Assembly (NCBI RefSeq): GCF_006770265.1
Contig: NZ_CP017194.1
Location: forward strand, 310,001 to 374,000
Source of the DNA: Lactococcus carnosus
GTDB taxonomy: Bacteria > Bacillota > Bacilli > Lactobacillales > Streptococcaceae
Length of the DNA: 64,000 bases
Direction: 5' to 3'
The notes beneath the pieces are model-generated. The model did no database searches and had not been told where the DNA came from. It was given only the letters and a program-made list of their open reading frames with translations. Below are positions 44,278 to 52,267 of this stretch, one piece after another. How positions within the stretch are numbered: position 1 is the first letter of the stretch; every line of letters starts with the position of its first letter. A program made the translations under genes and the position numbers.

Positions 44278-45126
44278 ATGAAAAAGAAAAAACATTTATT
44301 CCTGATAGGTATGTTTATTATACCTATCTTTTTTATTATCTTAATGAGTGTCATTGCGGGTGGTGTGACTGGTAATGCGGATAGTTTTTCAAGCTCTGCA
44401 GGCAGTCTAAATATCACACCAAAAGAATTGGCAACTAAAGCTAATATTTCAGAAGAAAAAGCTAAAAACGTTATTGATATAGCTAACTATCTTATGAGTA
44501 AAGAAAGGTTTTCTATTCAAGGTGCAAGTGGTGCTTTAGCAGTTGCGGAACGTGAATCTGGATTCGATCCAGAAGCTGAAAATATCGGTGGTGGTGTAGC
44601 GGGTATCTTCCAGTGGTCAGGTTGGTCTAATACTGTTAATGGTAATCGTTGGGCTAAAGCTGAAAGTAGAACACTTTCAATGGACGTTGAGTTGAAACTT
44701 GTGTCTACTGAATTAAACGGTGCATACAAGAAAACAAAAGACTTAGTAAGCGTTTCTACAGACCCTAGACAAGCTAGTTTAGATTGGTCACAGTATTACG
44801 AGGGTGTCGCTTTAAGTGATGGTCAGACAAAGGCTGATAAGCTACAAGATGACGCTCAAAAATGGTATGACCTGCTTAAAGACCATGTAGGCTTCACTAA
44901 TAATTCGAGTGGCGAAGCAGTAAATGGTGTCATGTCCGCAAGCATTCCAAACGGTTGGGAAGTAGACACACCCTATAGCGGTCAAGCTTATAATGGCTCT
45001 GCTTCTTACCCACAAGGACAATGTACGTGGTACGTGTATAACAGGGGGTATCAGCTAGGCATCAAGTTTGATAGTTTCATGGGCAATGGTGGTGATTGGG
45101 CAACTAAGGCGGGGTATTCGGTATGA
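44278..45126 (+). CDS. Two-domain cell-wall hydrolase (CwlT/Orf14-like), CHAP domain cut short
   Basis: 282 aa. N-terminal membrane anchor (about residues 7-28), lysozyme-like domain (about 60-205; SGALAVAERESGFDPEAENI with the catalytic-type Glu), linker, and the start of a CHAP/amidase domain (QGQCTWYVYNRGYQLG, catalytic-type Cys). It stops after WATKAGYSV, before the His of the CHAP active site, because a deletion or replacement joins it to other sequence. The lysozyme domain may still work; the CHAP domain should be dead. Confidence 0.75.
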   Translation: MKKKKHLFLIGMFIIPIFFIILMSVIAGGVTGNADSFSSSAGSLNITPKELATKANISEEKAKNVIDIANYLMSKERFSIQGASGALAVAERESGFDPEAENIGGGVAGIFQWSGWSNTVNGNRWAKAESRTLSMDVELKLVSTELNGAYKKTKDLVSVSTDPRQASLDWSQYYEGVALSDGQTKADKLQDDAQKWYDLLKDHVGFTNNSSGEAVNGVMSASIPNGWEVDTPYSGQAYNGSASYPQGQCTWYVYNRGYQLGIKFDSFMGNGGDWATKAGYSV

Positions 45127-45386
45127 CAATTTCAGGCACAGTATCTCGTGGTGGGATTGGACTTGAAAAAGGTAGTATTTTACTAAATTATGTTTTAAAT
45201 TTTGATTCAACTGGAAATTATGTATCAGGATCAGTAACAAGTTCAGGTTATGTGAGTACTAGTCTTAATTTGGTAGCAGGTCAGAATTACATCGGTCAAT
45301 CTGTTAATTTTATAACGACAACAGGTGGATATGCAGGTTCAGGGTCTTATATTTATCCGATTATAGCAAACATTACTTTAACTTAA
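45123..45386 (+). CDS. Unknown 87-aa protein downstream of the truncated hydrolase
   Basis: Starts inside the hydrolase stop (ATGA). Ser/Gly/Thr-rich with alternating beta-type pattern (SVTSSGYVSTSLNLVAGQNY), no signal peptide. It is either a small gene brought in at the deletion junction or the tail of a larger lost gene. Not recognised. Confidence 0.4.
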   Translation: MTISGTVSRGGIGLEKGSILLNYVLNFDSTGNYVSGSVTSSGYVSTSLNLVAGQNYIGQSVNFITTTGGYAGSGSYIYPIIANITLT

Positions 45387-45406
45387 TAGAAAGATGATGG
45401 ATTGAT

Positions 45407-45934
45407 ATGGATATAACAGAATTTAGTATACGTGCATTAAATGATGAAGTTCAGATGATAGAGGACTTCAATTTTTTTGAACAAAAAGTCATCGCTTTCA
45501 AACATGATTTGTATTTATCGCCCTATGCTAAAATTAATGAAATTTTGGTCTGGTGTGAACGATTAGTCAAGTGTGAGTCACAAATTGATTTTTTATGTCA
45601 GGAAGCTAAGCAGGCAATCCAAAATAAGTTAAATAAAATCAAGCCAACTGTGATTGAAAGTCATGCGGATATTGATAGCAAAACAATTAGTGTTTGGTCT
45701 GATTACGTTTTAGAGTTACTAGAATTAGATAGACGGTATCAAGATGTTGTCTATCAGTTTTGTGTGTCAATTGATAATTGTGTCAGATACCTGGTATCTT
45801 ATTCCAATGACTTGGCAGAATATGGGTTTAACTTACCACATATCATGCTTAAAGTCAGAGAGTTAGGAACATTTCATTGGTTAAACAAACAATCAAAAGC
45901 TCAATTATTAGACTGTATAGAAAAGAGTGAATGA
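45407..45934 (+). CDS. Unknown helical element protein
   Basis: 175 aa, no membrane segment; predicted mostly helical (EFSIRALNDEVQMIEDF... LDRRYQDVVYQF). AGAAAGATGATGG upstream. ATGA-coupled with the next gene. Function unknown; position matches accessory genes upstream of xis in ICEs. Confidence 0.6.
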   Translation: MDITEFSIRALNDEVQMIEDFNFFEQKVIAFKHDLYLSPYAKINEILVWCERLVKCESQIDFLCQEAKQAIQNKLNKIKPTVIESHADIDSKTISVWSDYVLELLELDRRYQDVVYQFCVSIDNCVRYLVSYSNDLAEYGFNLPHIMLKVRELGTFHWLNKQSKAQLLDCIEKSE

Positions 45935-46284
45935 GAATGAGTAATAACAATAAAGAATTGATTCAAGAGATAATTCAAGCTATTAAGATAAATTGGCAAC
46001 ATCGTATTAGTTGGTTAATTTCTTCTTGGTCAGATGATGAAATTAACAGATTCAATTCTCCAGATAATTTTATTGATTACCTTTATGTTTGGTACAACTT
46101 CGGAAATGTATCAGACGAAGTGATGGACTTAGGGATTGCAAGTATCTATCAAATTGGAGATATGATTGATTATGTGACTGTAGTATTGATGCCACATATT
46201 AATGAGCCTACCTTTAAAGTATATTTGCCAAAGGAAGTTTTTATTTGCTTATTTGAAGCCGAAAAAGAAAAACGAGAAATTTAA
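45931..46284 (+). CDS. Unknown element protein
   Basis: 117 aa (an in-frame ATG at 45937 would give 115). Trp/Ile-rich, ends FEAEKEKREI. Overlaps the previous gene by 4 nt. No family recognised. Confidence 0.55.
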   Translation: MRMSNNNKELIQEIIQAIKINWQHRISWLISSWSDDEINRFNSPDNFIDYLYVWYNFGNVSDEVMDLGIASIYQIGDMIDYVTVVLMPHINEPTFKVYLPKEVFICLFEAEKEKREI

Positions 46285-46295
46285 GGAGATAAAAG

Positions 46296-46526
46296 ATGAC
46301 TCATGATTTAGCTTGGAAAGTCGTGTTGCGTGAGGCAAAAACTTTCTTGATAGGATATTTAAGCATTGATTTAGAAAAAGAAGATTATGAAGCACGTGTC
46401 AGAGAAGAATTTGAGATTGTAGACTTTGACAATGATACTATTTTTCTTGAAGATAATTATGGCAAAATTGTTGAACATAATTATAATGCAGAAGAATGGC
46501 AAGTTGACGGCATGTGGCTTTACTAA
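46296..46526 (+). CDS. Small acidic element protein
   Basis: 76 aa, AAGGAGAT upstream of the ATG. Acidic, many Asp/Glu/Tyr (FEIVDFDNDTIFLEDNYG), ends VDGMWLY. Size and charge recall DNA-mimic or small regulator proteins, but this is only a resemblance. Unknown. Confidence 0.6.
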   Translation: MTHDLAWKVVLREAKTFLIGYLSIDLEKEDYEARVREEFEIVDFDNDTIFLEDNYGKIVEHNYNAEEWQVDGMWLY

Positions 46527-46538
46527 TTTTTAATAGGC

Positions 46539-46608
46539 ATATCTTTAGTTTAATGGTAGAACACTCACAGCACTTTGAGTGGTGCAGGTTCGATTCCTGC
46601 AGGGTATA
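46539..46608 (+). tRNA. tRNA-like sequence (70 nt), degenerate anticodon arm
   Basis: Acceptor ATATCTT (46539-46545) pairs throughout with AGGGTAT (46601-46607, G-T allowed). T8-A9, D-arm GTTT-AATGGTA-GAAC and T-arm GCAGG-TTCGATT-CCTGC are canonical. The anticodon stem ACTCA/TGAGT is perfect but the loop CAGCACTT has 8 nt, base 26 is missing and the variable region is only GGT. So this is close to, but not, a standard tRNA: mimic, decoy or decayed gene. Lies between the accessory genes and xis. Confidence 0.5.
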
Positions 46609-46636
46609 TAAATATTAATAGAAAGGAGTGCAAAGG

Positions 46637-46861
46637 ATGGATATTAACAATTTTCCTGATAAATTATTTACTAAAAAACAATTATTATCTGAATATTTTC
46701 CTGCAATTCATATAAAGACACTTGAAAGATATATGCGAGATATTAATGAAAATGATGATTTCAAAGAAATTATCTCAAGACCTACAACACAAATGACAAT
46801 GATCAATGCAAAAGGGTTTTATTTGTATTTGAAATATAAAGAAAGTCGGTTGCATAAATGA
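46637..46861 (+). CDS. xis: Excisionase-like protein
   Basis: 74 aa from the ATG at 46637 (GAAAGGAG at 46621-46628; a TTG at 46628 overlaps that site). MDINNFPDKLFTKKQLLSEYFP ... LERYMRDIN suggests a winged-helix DNA-binding fold. Size and place directly before the integrase match excisionases of Tn916-like elements. Confidence 0.65.
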   Translation: MDINNFPDKLFTKKQLLSEYFPAIHIKTLERYMRDINENDDFKEIISRPTTQMTMINAKGFYLYLKYKESRLHK

Positions 46862-46865
46862 GATG

Positions 46866-46892
46866 GTATAATTAGTTTATTCAACTAATGAT
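46866..46892 (+). promoter_or_regulatory. Integrase promoter -10 and inverted copy of the hairpin flank
   Basis: GGTATAAT (TATAAT 46866-46871). Downstream, ATTCAACTAATGAT (46879-46892) is the exact reverse complement of ATCATTAGTTGAAT found next to hairpins H1 and H5. Confidence 0.5.
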
Positions 46893-46913
46893 ATATCAAG
46901 AAAGGTGGGTATA

Positions 46914-48077
46914 TTGTTTTTTAAAAAAATAGATAATGGTAAATACCGTTATTATGAAAAATTCTATGATGAAAGTGAAGGTAAATGGAAGCAAGCAAGT
47001 GTTACTTTGACTTCTAAAACAAGACAGGCACAAGGTAAAGCTAAAAAACAGCTTGAAGAAAAAATTGAGAAAAAATCACTTGAATATGATGAACAGTACA
47101 AGTTAAAGCAAGTATTTCAAAAAATGACAGTTCGTGAAGTGTATGACGAATATAAAATTTTTAGAAAACAAGAATTAAAAGATAGTACTTTTGCTATACA
47201 AAATGTAATGTTAAGTAATATATTGAAAGATATACTTGATGACCTGATTGTTAATGTCACTAGTTTTTCTATTCAAAAATATTTTATGATTAGTCCAAAT
47301 TCATTTAAATACAAAAAAACTCAAAAATCATTGATAAATTTATTTTTCAAGTACTCTTTAAAGCTAGGTTACATTGAGCAAAATCCAATTGAAAAAGTTG
47401 AAATACCAAAACAAAGAAAAGATATTGAAGATATTCAGAAAAAACGTACAAAGTTTTTATCCATTGAAGAAATGAAAGTTTTAAAACAGTCATTTGGCAA
47501 CTCTCCTCAGGAGATAAGAATGAATTATTTGATTGAATTTATGTACTTAACGGGTTTACGGATTGGAGAAGCTCTAGCGTTAATGTGGGAAAATATTAAT
47601 TTAGAAAATAAGATAATAAATGTAAAATATACTTTGGATACTAATTCTGCAAGTATTAAAGAGTTTAAATTAAATAGCCCAAAAACAATTGATTCGTATA
47701 GACTTGTTTCAATAAGTGTAAGATGTATAGAAATACTATTGAATATGAAGAAATTGAATGTAAAGAGTAAAAAGGCAAACAAATCTTTTATATTTTTAAG
47801 TGAGACTGATTCTCTGATCAACCCTAATTCACTAAATATATATCTTAAAAAAATTGCAAGAAAAGCTTGTTTTGAAAATAAAAAACCTGAAATATTTTCA
47901 AGTCATATGCTAAGGCATTCACATGTCAGTTTGCTGACTGAGTTAGGTGTACCAATCAAGGTTATAATGGAGAGAGTAGGTCATAGAGATGAGAAAACAA
48001 CACTTCAAATTTACACTCATGTAACTAAAAAAATGGAAAATGATGTAGTTGAAAAATTAAATTTATTAGATCTGTGA
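46914..48077 (+). CDS. int: ICE tyrosine integrase
   Basis: 387 aa from a TTG at 46914 with AAAGGTGGG at 46901-46909; a GTG at 46905 (390 aa) is the alternative but sits inside that ribosome site. N-terminal arm-binding domain (KIDNGKYRYYEKFYDESEGKW), core-binding domain, and catalytic domain with TGLRIGEALAL (Arg), HMLRHSHVSLL and RVGHRDEKTTLQIYTH (Tyr). Full length. Catalyses integration and excision of the element. Followed by a TTAACCAAAAACTAACCAA doublet. Confidence 0.9.
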   Translation: MFFKKIDNGKYRYYEKFYDESEGKWKQASVTLTSKTRQAQGKAKKQLEEKIEKKSLEYDEQYKLKQVFQKMTVREVYDEYKIFRKQELKDSTFAIQNVMLSNILKDILDDLIVNVTSFSIQKYFMISPNSFKYKKTQKSLINLFFKYSLKLGYIEQNPIEKVEIPKQRKDIEDIQKKRTKFLSIEEMKVLKQSFGNSPQEIRMNYLIEFMYLTGLRIGEALALMWENINLENKIINVKYTLDTNSASIKEFKLNSPKTIDSYRLVSISVRCIEILLNMKKLNVKSKKANKSFIFLSETDSLINPNSLNIYLKKIARKACFENKKPEIFSSHMLRHSHVSLLTELGVPIKVIMERVGHRDEKTTLQIYTHVTKKMENDVVEKLNLLDL

Positions 48078-48079
48078 GA

Positions 48080-48100
48080 TTAACCAAAAACTAACCAAAA
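48080..48100 (+). repeat. Doublet D5 after the intact integrase
   Basis: TTAACCAAAA-ACTAACCAAAA immediately after the stop codon, the reference for the orphan doublets at 22487 and 27143. A further inverted half GGTTAG follows at 48106. Probable arm-type integrase binding sites near the right end. Confidence 0.6.
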
Positions 48101-48145
48101 GAATTGGTTAGCGTAGTCTGGGTGAAACGATATTGGATTGATAAT

Positions 48146-48173
48146 ACCTGATAGCTGTCGTGCAGCATCAGGT
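48146..48173. other. Hairpin between integrase and ecsA
   Basis: ACCTGATaGCTG - TCGTG - CAGC-ATCAGGT, 11 bp with one bulged A. No T-run. The right junction of the element should be close to here (48100-48200); the ecsA promoter (extended -10 TGGTATAAT at 48232-48240) follows. Confidence 0.5.
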
Positions 48174-48282
48174 TGATCACAGATATTCAACAGGTAAGGT
48201 AACCTCCCAATTTAATTGGCGCATGAAAAAATGGTATAATTAGGCTATTAGCTACAGGATATGCGATTGGAAAAGAGATGAT

Positions 48283-49026
48283 ATGACATTAAAAATAGAG
48301 AACGTGACGGGTGGTTACTTTGGCAACACCGTCTTGAAAGATGTTAGTTTTACAGTTAATGATGGCGAACTCGTTGGCCTGATTGGCTTAAATGGGGCTG
48401 GTAAGTCGACTACGATTCAAGAAATTATTGGCCTATTAACCCCCTACCAAGGGCAGATTTCACTAGATGACTTAACAATTACCAAACAAGCAGAAGCCTA
48501 TCGTCAAAAAATAGGCTTCATTCCAGAGCAACCGGCTCTCTATGAAGAATTGACGCTTCGTGAACATATAGAAGTGACGGCATTAGCTTATGATGTGGCG
48601 ATAGATGTTGCGATGGCACGTGCTGACAAATTATTAAAGACCTTTAGATTATCGGATAAGTTGGATTGGTTTCCGGCAAATTTTTCCAAGGGAATGAAAC
48701 AAAAAGTGATGATCATCTGTGCTTTTTTGACAGAACCTTCACTTTATATTATCGATGAACCATTTTTAGGTCTCGATCCATTGGCCATTAATGATTTAAT
48801 CGCCCTAATGCTAGACATGAAAAAATCTGGTGCAGCAATCTTGATGTCAACCCATATTCTATCAACAGCAGAAAAATTCTGTGATAAATTTATCGTCTTA
48901 CATGAAGGACAAGTGTTTGCGGATGGTGATTTGAAGGCTTTAAGAGAAAAATTTAAGTTACCTGATGCGAGTCTCGATGAAATTTATGTCGCCTTGACAG
49001 ATGAAAGTTGGCAAGCACATGGCTAA
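48283..49026 (+). CDS. ecsA: ABC transporter ATPase EcsA
   Basis: 247 aa. Walker A GLNGAGKST (about residues 36-44), signature FSKGMKQK, Walker B LYIIDEPFLGLDP. With EcsB it forms an exporter that in Bacillus influences intramembrane proteolysis and secretion. Normal partner of hit. Confidence 0.9.
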   Translation: MTLKIENVTGGYFGNTVLKDVSFTVNDGELVGLIGLNGAGKSTTIQEIIGLLTPYQGQISLDDLTITKQAEAYRQKIGFIPEQPALYEELTLREHIEVTALAYDVAIDVAMARADKLLKTFRLSDKLDWFPANFSKGMKQKVMIICAFLTEPSLYIIDEPFLGLDPLAINDLIALMLDMKKSGAAILMSTHILSTAEKFCDKFIVLHEGQVFADGDLKALREKFKLPDASLDEIYVALTDESWQAHG

Positions 49027-50050
49027 AGATATCGAGTCGCTATTTGCCATGCGTCGGGCAAAATGGCGCACGCAAAATTTAAAATACTTAAGATATGTCC
49101 TCAATGACCATTTCGTGCTCGTCCTCATGTTCTTGATTGGCTTTTTGGCCTATCAGTACGCTGCATTTCTGCAAAAAATGCCTGAACATTGGTTACCCGG
49201 TTATCTTATTTCGATTTTTGTGTCCCTTTTGATCCTATTTATCGGACAGCTGGCGACATTTGTGGAAACTGCAGACCAACAATTTCTTTTGGCAAAGGAA
49301 CAGGCAGTACAGCGACATCTAAAAGCTGCGGTAAAAAACTCAATGGTTTTACCAATACTGATCATTTTCGTAACAGTCACCATATTATCTCCACTAGTTG
49401 CCTTACCTTTACCGGTGGTGCTTGTCTGGATGGCAGGCTTGATAGGTATCAAATATGGCTTGCTTTTGAGGCAATCTCAGTCATTCATCGCACACCAGTT
49501 GATCCAATGGCAGCCATTAATTAATTATGAGCGAAATAGACAGAATAAGGTCCTAAAAATCTTTAGCCAGTTCACGGATGTTAAGGGATTAAAACAAACT
49601 GCCAAGCGCCGTAAATATTTGGATCGGCTCATCCCCAAATCAAAACAGGCCTACGATTATTTATTCATTCGTACGTTTTTGAGAAGTGGTGATTATTTTA
49701 TGTTGATGCTGCGCTTGACAGGTCTGGGTATCCTATCCTTGGTCGCAATCGATAATGATCTCTTTAGCTTGCTTTTAGCCTTACTATTCAATTATTTACT
49801 CGTGTTTCAGCTCCTCCCGATTAGCCAATCTCAGGACTATCAAATGCTAGCAAGACTTTACCCGATTAAGGCTGACGCCAAACTAGCAGCGGCTGCCTCA
49901 GTGATTCGACGATTGATACTCCTGATCAGTGGGTTACAACTCGTGATTAGTTTAGTCACCTTTCATGATATCAGATTAGCCGGTATGTTCATTTTGAGCG
50001 GTTTATTTCTAGGGGTTATCTATCCAAAATTAAAGTTAAAAACGAGATGA
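49019..50050 (+). CDS. ecsB: ABC transporter permease EcsB
   Basis: 343 aa from the ATG at 49019 (MAKDIESLFAMRRAKWRTQN), which fits the family; an in-frame ATG at 49001 would add six residues. Six to eight membrane segments. Overlaps ecsA by 8 nt. Confidence 0.88.
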   Translation: MAKDIESLFAMRRAKWRTQNLKYLRYVLNDHFVLVLMFLIGFLAYQYAAFLQKMPEHWLPGYLISIFVSLLILFIGQLATFVETADQQFLLAKEQAVQRHLKAAVKNSMVLPILIIFVTVTILSPLVALPLPVVLVWMAGLIGIKYGLLLRQSQSFIAHQLIQWQPLINYERNRQNKVLKIFSQFTDVKGLKQTAKRRKYLDRLIPKSKQAYDYLFIRTFLRSGDYFMLMLRLTGLGILSLVAIDNDLFSLLLALLFNYLLVFQLLPISQSQDYQMLARLYPIKADAKLAAAASVIRRLILLISGLQLVISLVTFHDIRLAGMFILSGLFLGVIYPKLKLKTR

Positions 50051-50297
50051 CTAGCGTGGCATATGGCTATCATGGGAGTGAGAGAAGTCATGTAATTCCA
50101 GTTACAAAATTAGAAGACTTTTTATATATGTAAGAAAAATGTTACAATGCTTTTCTCTAAAAAATCATAAAAAAATGTGGTATGATAGAAAAAGCAGCGA
50201 CGAAGCGTCACTGCAAGATCTGTCACAGGAGTGCTAGTCACCTAACTGTTTTCTTAAAATCATTGCGGTAAGCCCGCGCATTCGTAAAGGAGTCACT
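50051..50297 (+). promoter_or_regulatory. Structured leader of the carbonic anhydrase gene
   Basis: A promoter-like TGTGGTATGATAG lies near 50176-50188. The presumed leader then forms GCAGcGACG-AAG-CGTCaCTGC (about 50193-50213) and a smaller GCGG/CCGC hairpin (about 50263-50277) before the ribosome site. No known riboswitch is recognised. Confidence 0.4.
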
Positions 50298-50936
50298 ATG
50301 ATGAAACATCTGGATTACAGGCACCAAGATAAATGGGCGCTTGCTAATAATACCTTGATCCCTCAATCACCGATTGATATCCAAAGAGAACAATTGGTTC
50401 CTGAAGTTGATACGTCTTTGATGATTTCTCTGCCTCATGAGCAAGAAGTTATCGTGAAAGATGCACCATTTGGGATTCAAATCTATGCAGAAGGTGATTT
50501 ACAATGGCGTGGTCATGAGTACATGCTCAATCGCTTTCATTTTCATGATGGTGCAGAGCATTTGATCAATGGCGAGCGACATGCAGCTGAGATTCATTTT
50601 GCCTTTGAAAGTGTCGACATCAACCAACTTGTTTTAGCAGTTTTTGTAGATGTTGATGAGACTTGTACTGATAATAGTGTTGAAACCTTATTGAATAACT
50701 CAAGTAAATTAGTTGAATTTGACATCAATAAATTATTGCCAGAAAATCATACGTTTTGGACATATAAGGGGTCGATGACGACACCACCTCTGAACCAGAC
50801 GGTGACTTGGGTGATTTTGGAAGAACCAATCAAAATCTCACCAGCCGAAAAAGAACTATTACAAGATAAATTGCGTAGTAATTACCGGAATATCCAAGAA
50901 TTAAATGACCGAGATGTCTATCGAATTGAAGACTAG
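50298..50936 (+). CDS. Alpha-type carbonic anhydrase
   Basis: 212 aa. Zinc ligands visible in NRFHFHDGAEHLINGERHAAEIHF (His-x-His and a third His, about residues 78-100). Starts at ATG 50298 or 50301, with AAGGAG upstream. No signal peptide, so it should act in the cytoplasm, hydrating CO2 to bicarbonate for carboxylations. Confidence 0.85.
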   Translation: MMKHLDYRHQDKWALANNTLIPQSPIDIQREQLVPEVDTSLMISLPHEQEVIVKDAPFGIQIYAEGDLQWRGHEYMLNRFHFHDGAEHLINGERHAAEIHFAFESVDINQLVLAVFVDVDETCTDNSVETLLNNSSKLVEFDINKLLPENHTFWTYKGSMTTPPLNQTVTWVILEEPIKISPAEKELLQDKLRSNYRNIQELNDRDVYRIED

Positions 50937-50968
50937 TCACACTTAAAAAAGGAGTAGGAAAACAAAAA

Positions 50969-51427
50969 ATGAAAATTATTATGGCGAGTGACCATGCTGG
51001 CGTTGCATTAAAATTAGAAATAAAAGCATTATTGACAGAAATGGGTCATGAGGTTGAAGATATGGGACCTTACGACACAACGGCAGTAGATTTATCAGAT
51101 TTTGTTTATCCGGCAGCTCTTAAAGTGAGTCAAGAAAATGTTCGGGGTATCTTTGTTGATGGTGTAGGGTATGGATCAGCCTTGATTGCTAACCGTATCT
51201 ATGGCATTGATGCAGTTGTTTGCCAAGATCCGTTTTGTGCAAAATTGGCGCGCCAACATACGGACAGTAATGTCCTTTGTTTAGGTGGTAAAATCATCGG
51301 TTCTGCTATCGCCTTAGATATCGTCAACACATGGATGACAACCGATTTCCTTGCAGAAGAAAAATATATTCGCCGTGTTGAAAAAGTCAAAGCGATTTCA
51401 GAAAAACATTTGGTGAAATTGACTTAA
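50969..51427 (+). CDS. RpiB/LacA/LacB-family sugar-phosphate isomerase (LacA-like)
   Basis: 152 aa. MKIIMASDHAGVALK is the family N-terminus. At the position of the RpiB catalytic Cys (CGTGIG) it reads VDGVGYGSAL, the LacA-like variant without Cys, so a galactose-6-phosphate-isomerase-like subunit or a diverged paralogue is more likely than true ribose-5-phosphate isomerase. No lac genes are nearby. Confidence 0.8.
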   Translation: MKIIMASDHAGVALKLEIKALLTEMGHEVEDMGPYDTTAVDLSDFVYPAALKVSQENVRGIFVDGVGYGSALIANRIYGIDAVVCQDPFCAKLARQHTDSNVLCLGGKIIGSAIALDIVNTWMTTDFLAEEKYIRRVEKVKAISEKHLVKLT

Positions 51428-51437
51428 TCAGTTAATT

Positions 51438-51476
51438 AAAAAAAGCTTAGATTTCATCTGAAATCTAAGCTTTTTT
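51438..51476. terminator. Bidirectional terminator
   Basis: AGCTTAGATTTCA / TGAAATCTAAGCT perfect stem flanked by A7 and T6, shared by the isomerase and the convergent cutC. Confidence 0.9.
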
Positions 51477-51477
51477 A

Positions 51478-52110
51478 TTAGCATGTAATGATTTTTGTGC
51501 CATGGACATACTGGCTACCAGTCAAATCAGCTATAGCTTGGGCAGTTTCAGCTGAAACGCCCCCACCTGTGAGGATTTGAATGCGACCTGACGCGTACTT
51601 GACTAATTCAGCGATGTGGTCGGTGTTAACTGACTTATCTAGGCTGTCACCATGCATCAGAATCTTATCAAATCCAAGCTCAACTAAGGTATCAAGTGCA
51701 GCTTTTTGTTGATCATAAGGGATGGCATCAAAGGCCATGTGGAAAGTAACTGGTAAGCCTTGACTGGCAATCATCAGTGTTTCTAGGACGTCGATATCTA
51801 ATTCATTTTCAGGAGTTAAAGCACCAAAGACTAATTCATTGGTACCAGCTTCTAGCGCCTTTAAAATATCTGTTTCCATGATACGAACTTCAATAGAATG
51901 GTAGACAAAATCACCACCACGTGGGCGAATCATGGTCGCAAATGTCGTTTTACGTTCGCTAAGGTAGTCGGCTGTTTCTTTGATTACACCATAGCTAGGT
52001 GTTGTCCCGCCTTGGGCAAGATTATCACATAGCTCGATGCGTTCAACACCAGCAGCTGTCACACGAGGAATATCGGTGAAATTCTCTGCACAAAATTCTC
52101 TGATTAACAT
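51478..52110 (-). CDS. cutC: Copper homeostasis protein CutC
   Basis: 210 aa TIM-barrel protein. MLIREFCAENFTDIPRVTAAGVERIELCDNLAQGGTTPS is the family signature region, with LTGGGVSAETA near the C-terminus. Copper role is by family; some members may have other functions. Convergent with the isomerase gene. Confidence 0.9.
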   Translation of the reverse strand: MLIREFCAENFTDIPRVTAAGVERIELCDNLAQGGTTPSYGVIKETADYLSERKTTFATMIRPRGGDFVYHSIEVRIMETDILKALEAGTNELVFGALTPENELDIDVLETLMIASQGLPVTFHMAFDAIPYDQQKAALDTLVELGFDKILMHGDSLDKSVNTDHIAELVKYASGRIQILTGGGVSAETAQAIADLTGSQYVHGTKIITC

Positions 52111-52267
52111 ATTTTCTCCAGTTTGTTTTGATTAAGTTATCTTTTTATTATACCATATCCTATGCTATAATAAAGGATAGTGTAAACGGCAGACAAGATA
52201 AGTAAGCGAGTTTTAGTTTTAGTATCTCACCTGACGTTTCCTGTTAAAAAATCACAAGACTGGAAAA

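Noticed and set aside
50051-50297. Known riboswitch in the carbonic anhydrase leader
   Set aside because: Hairpins are present but none of the conserved riboswitch cores I know could be placed.
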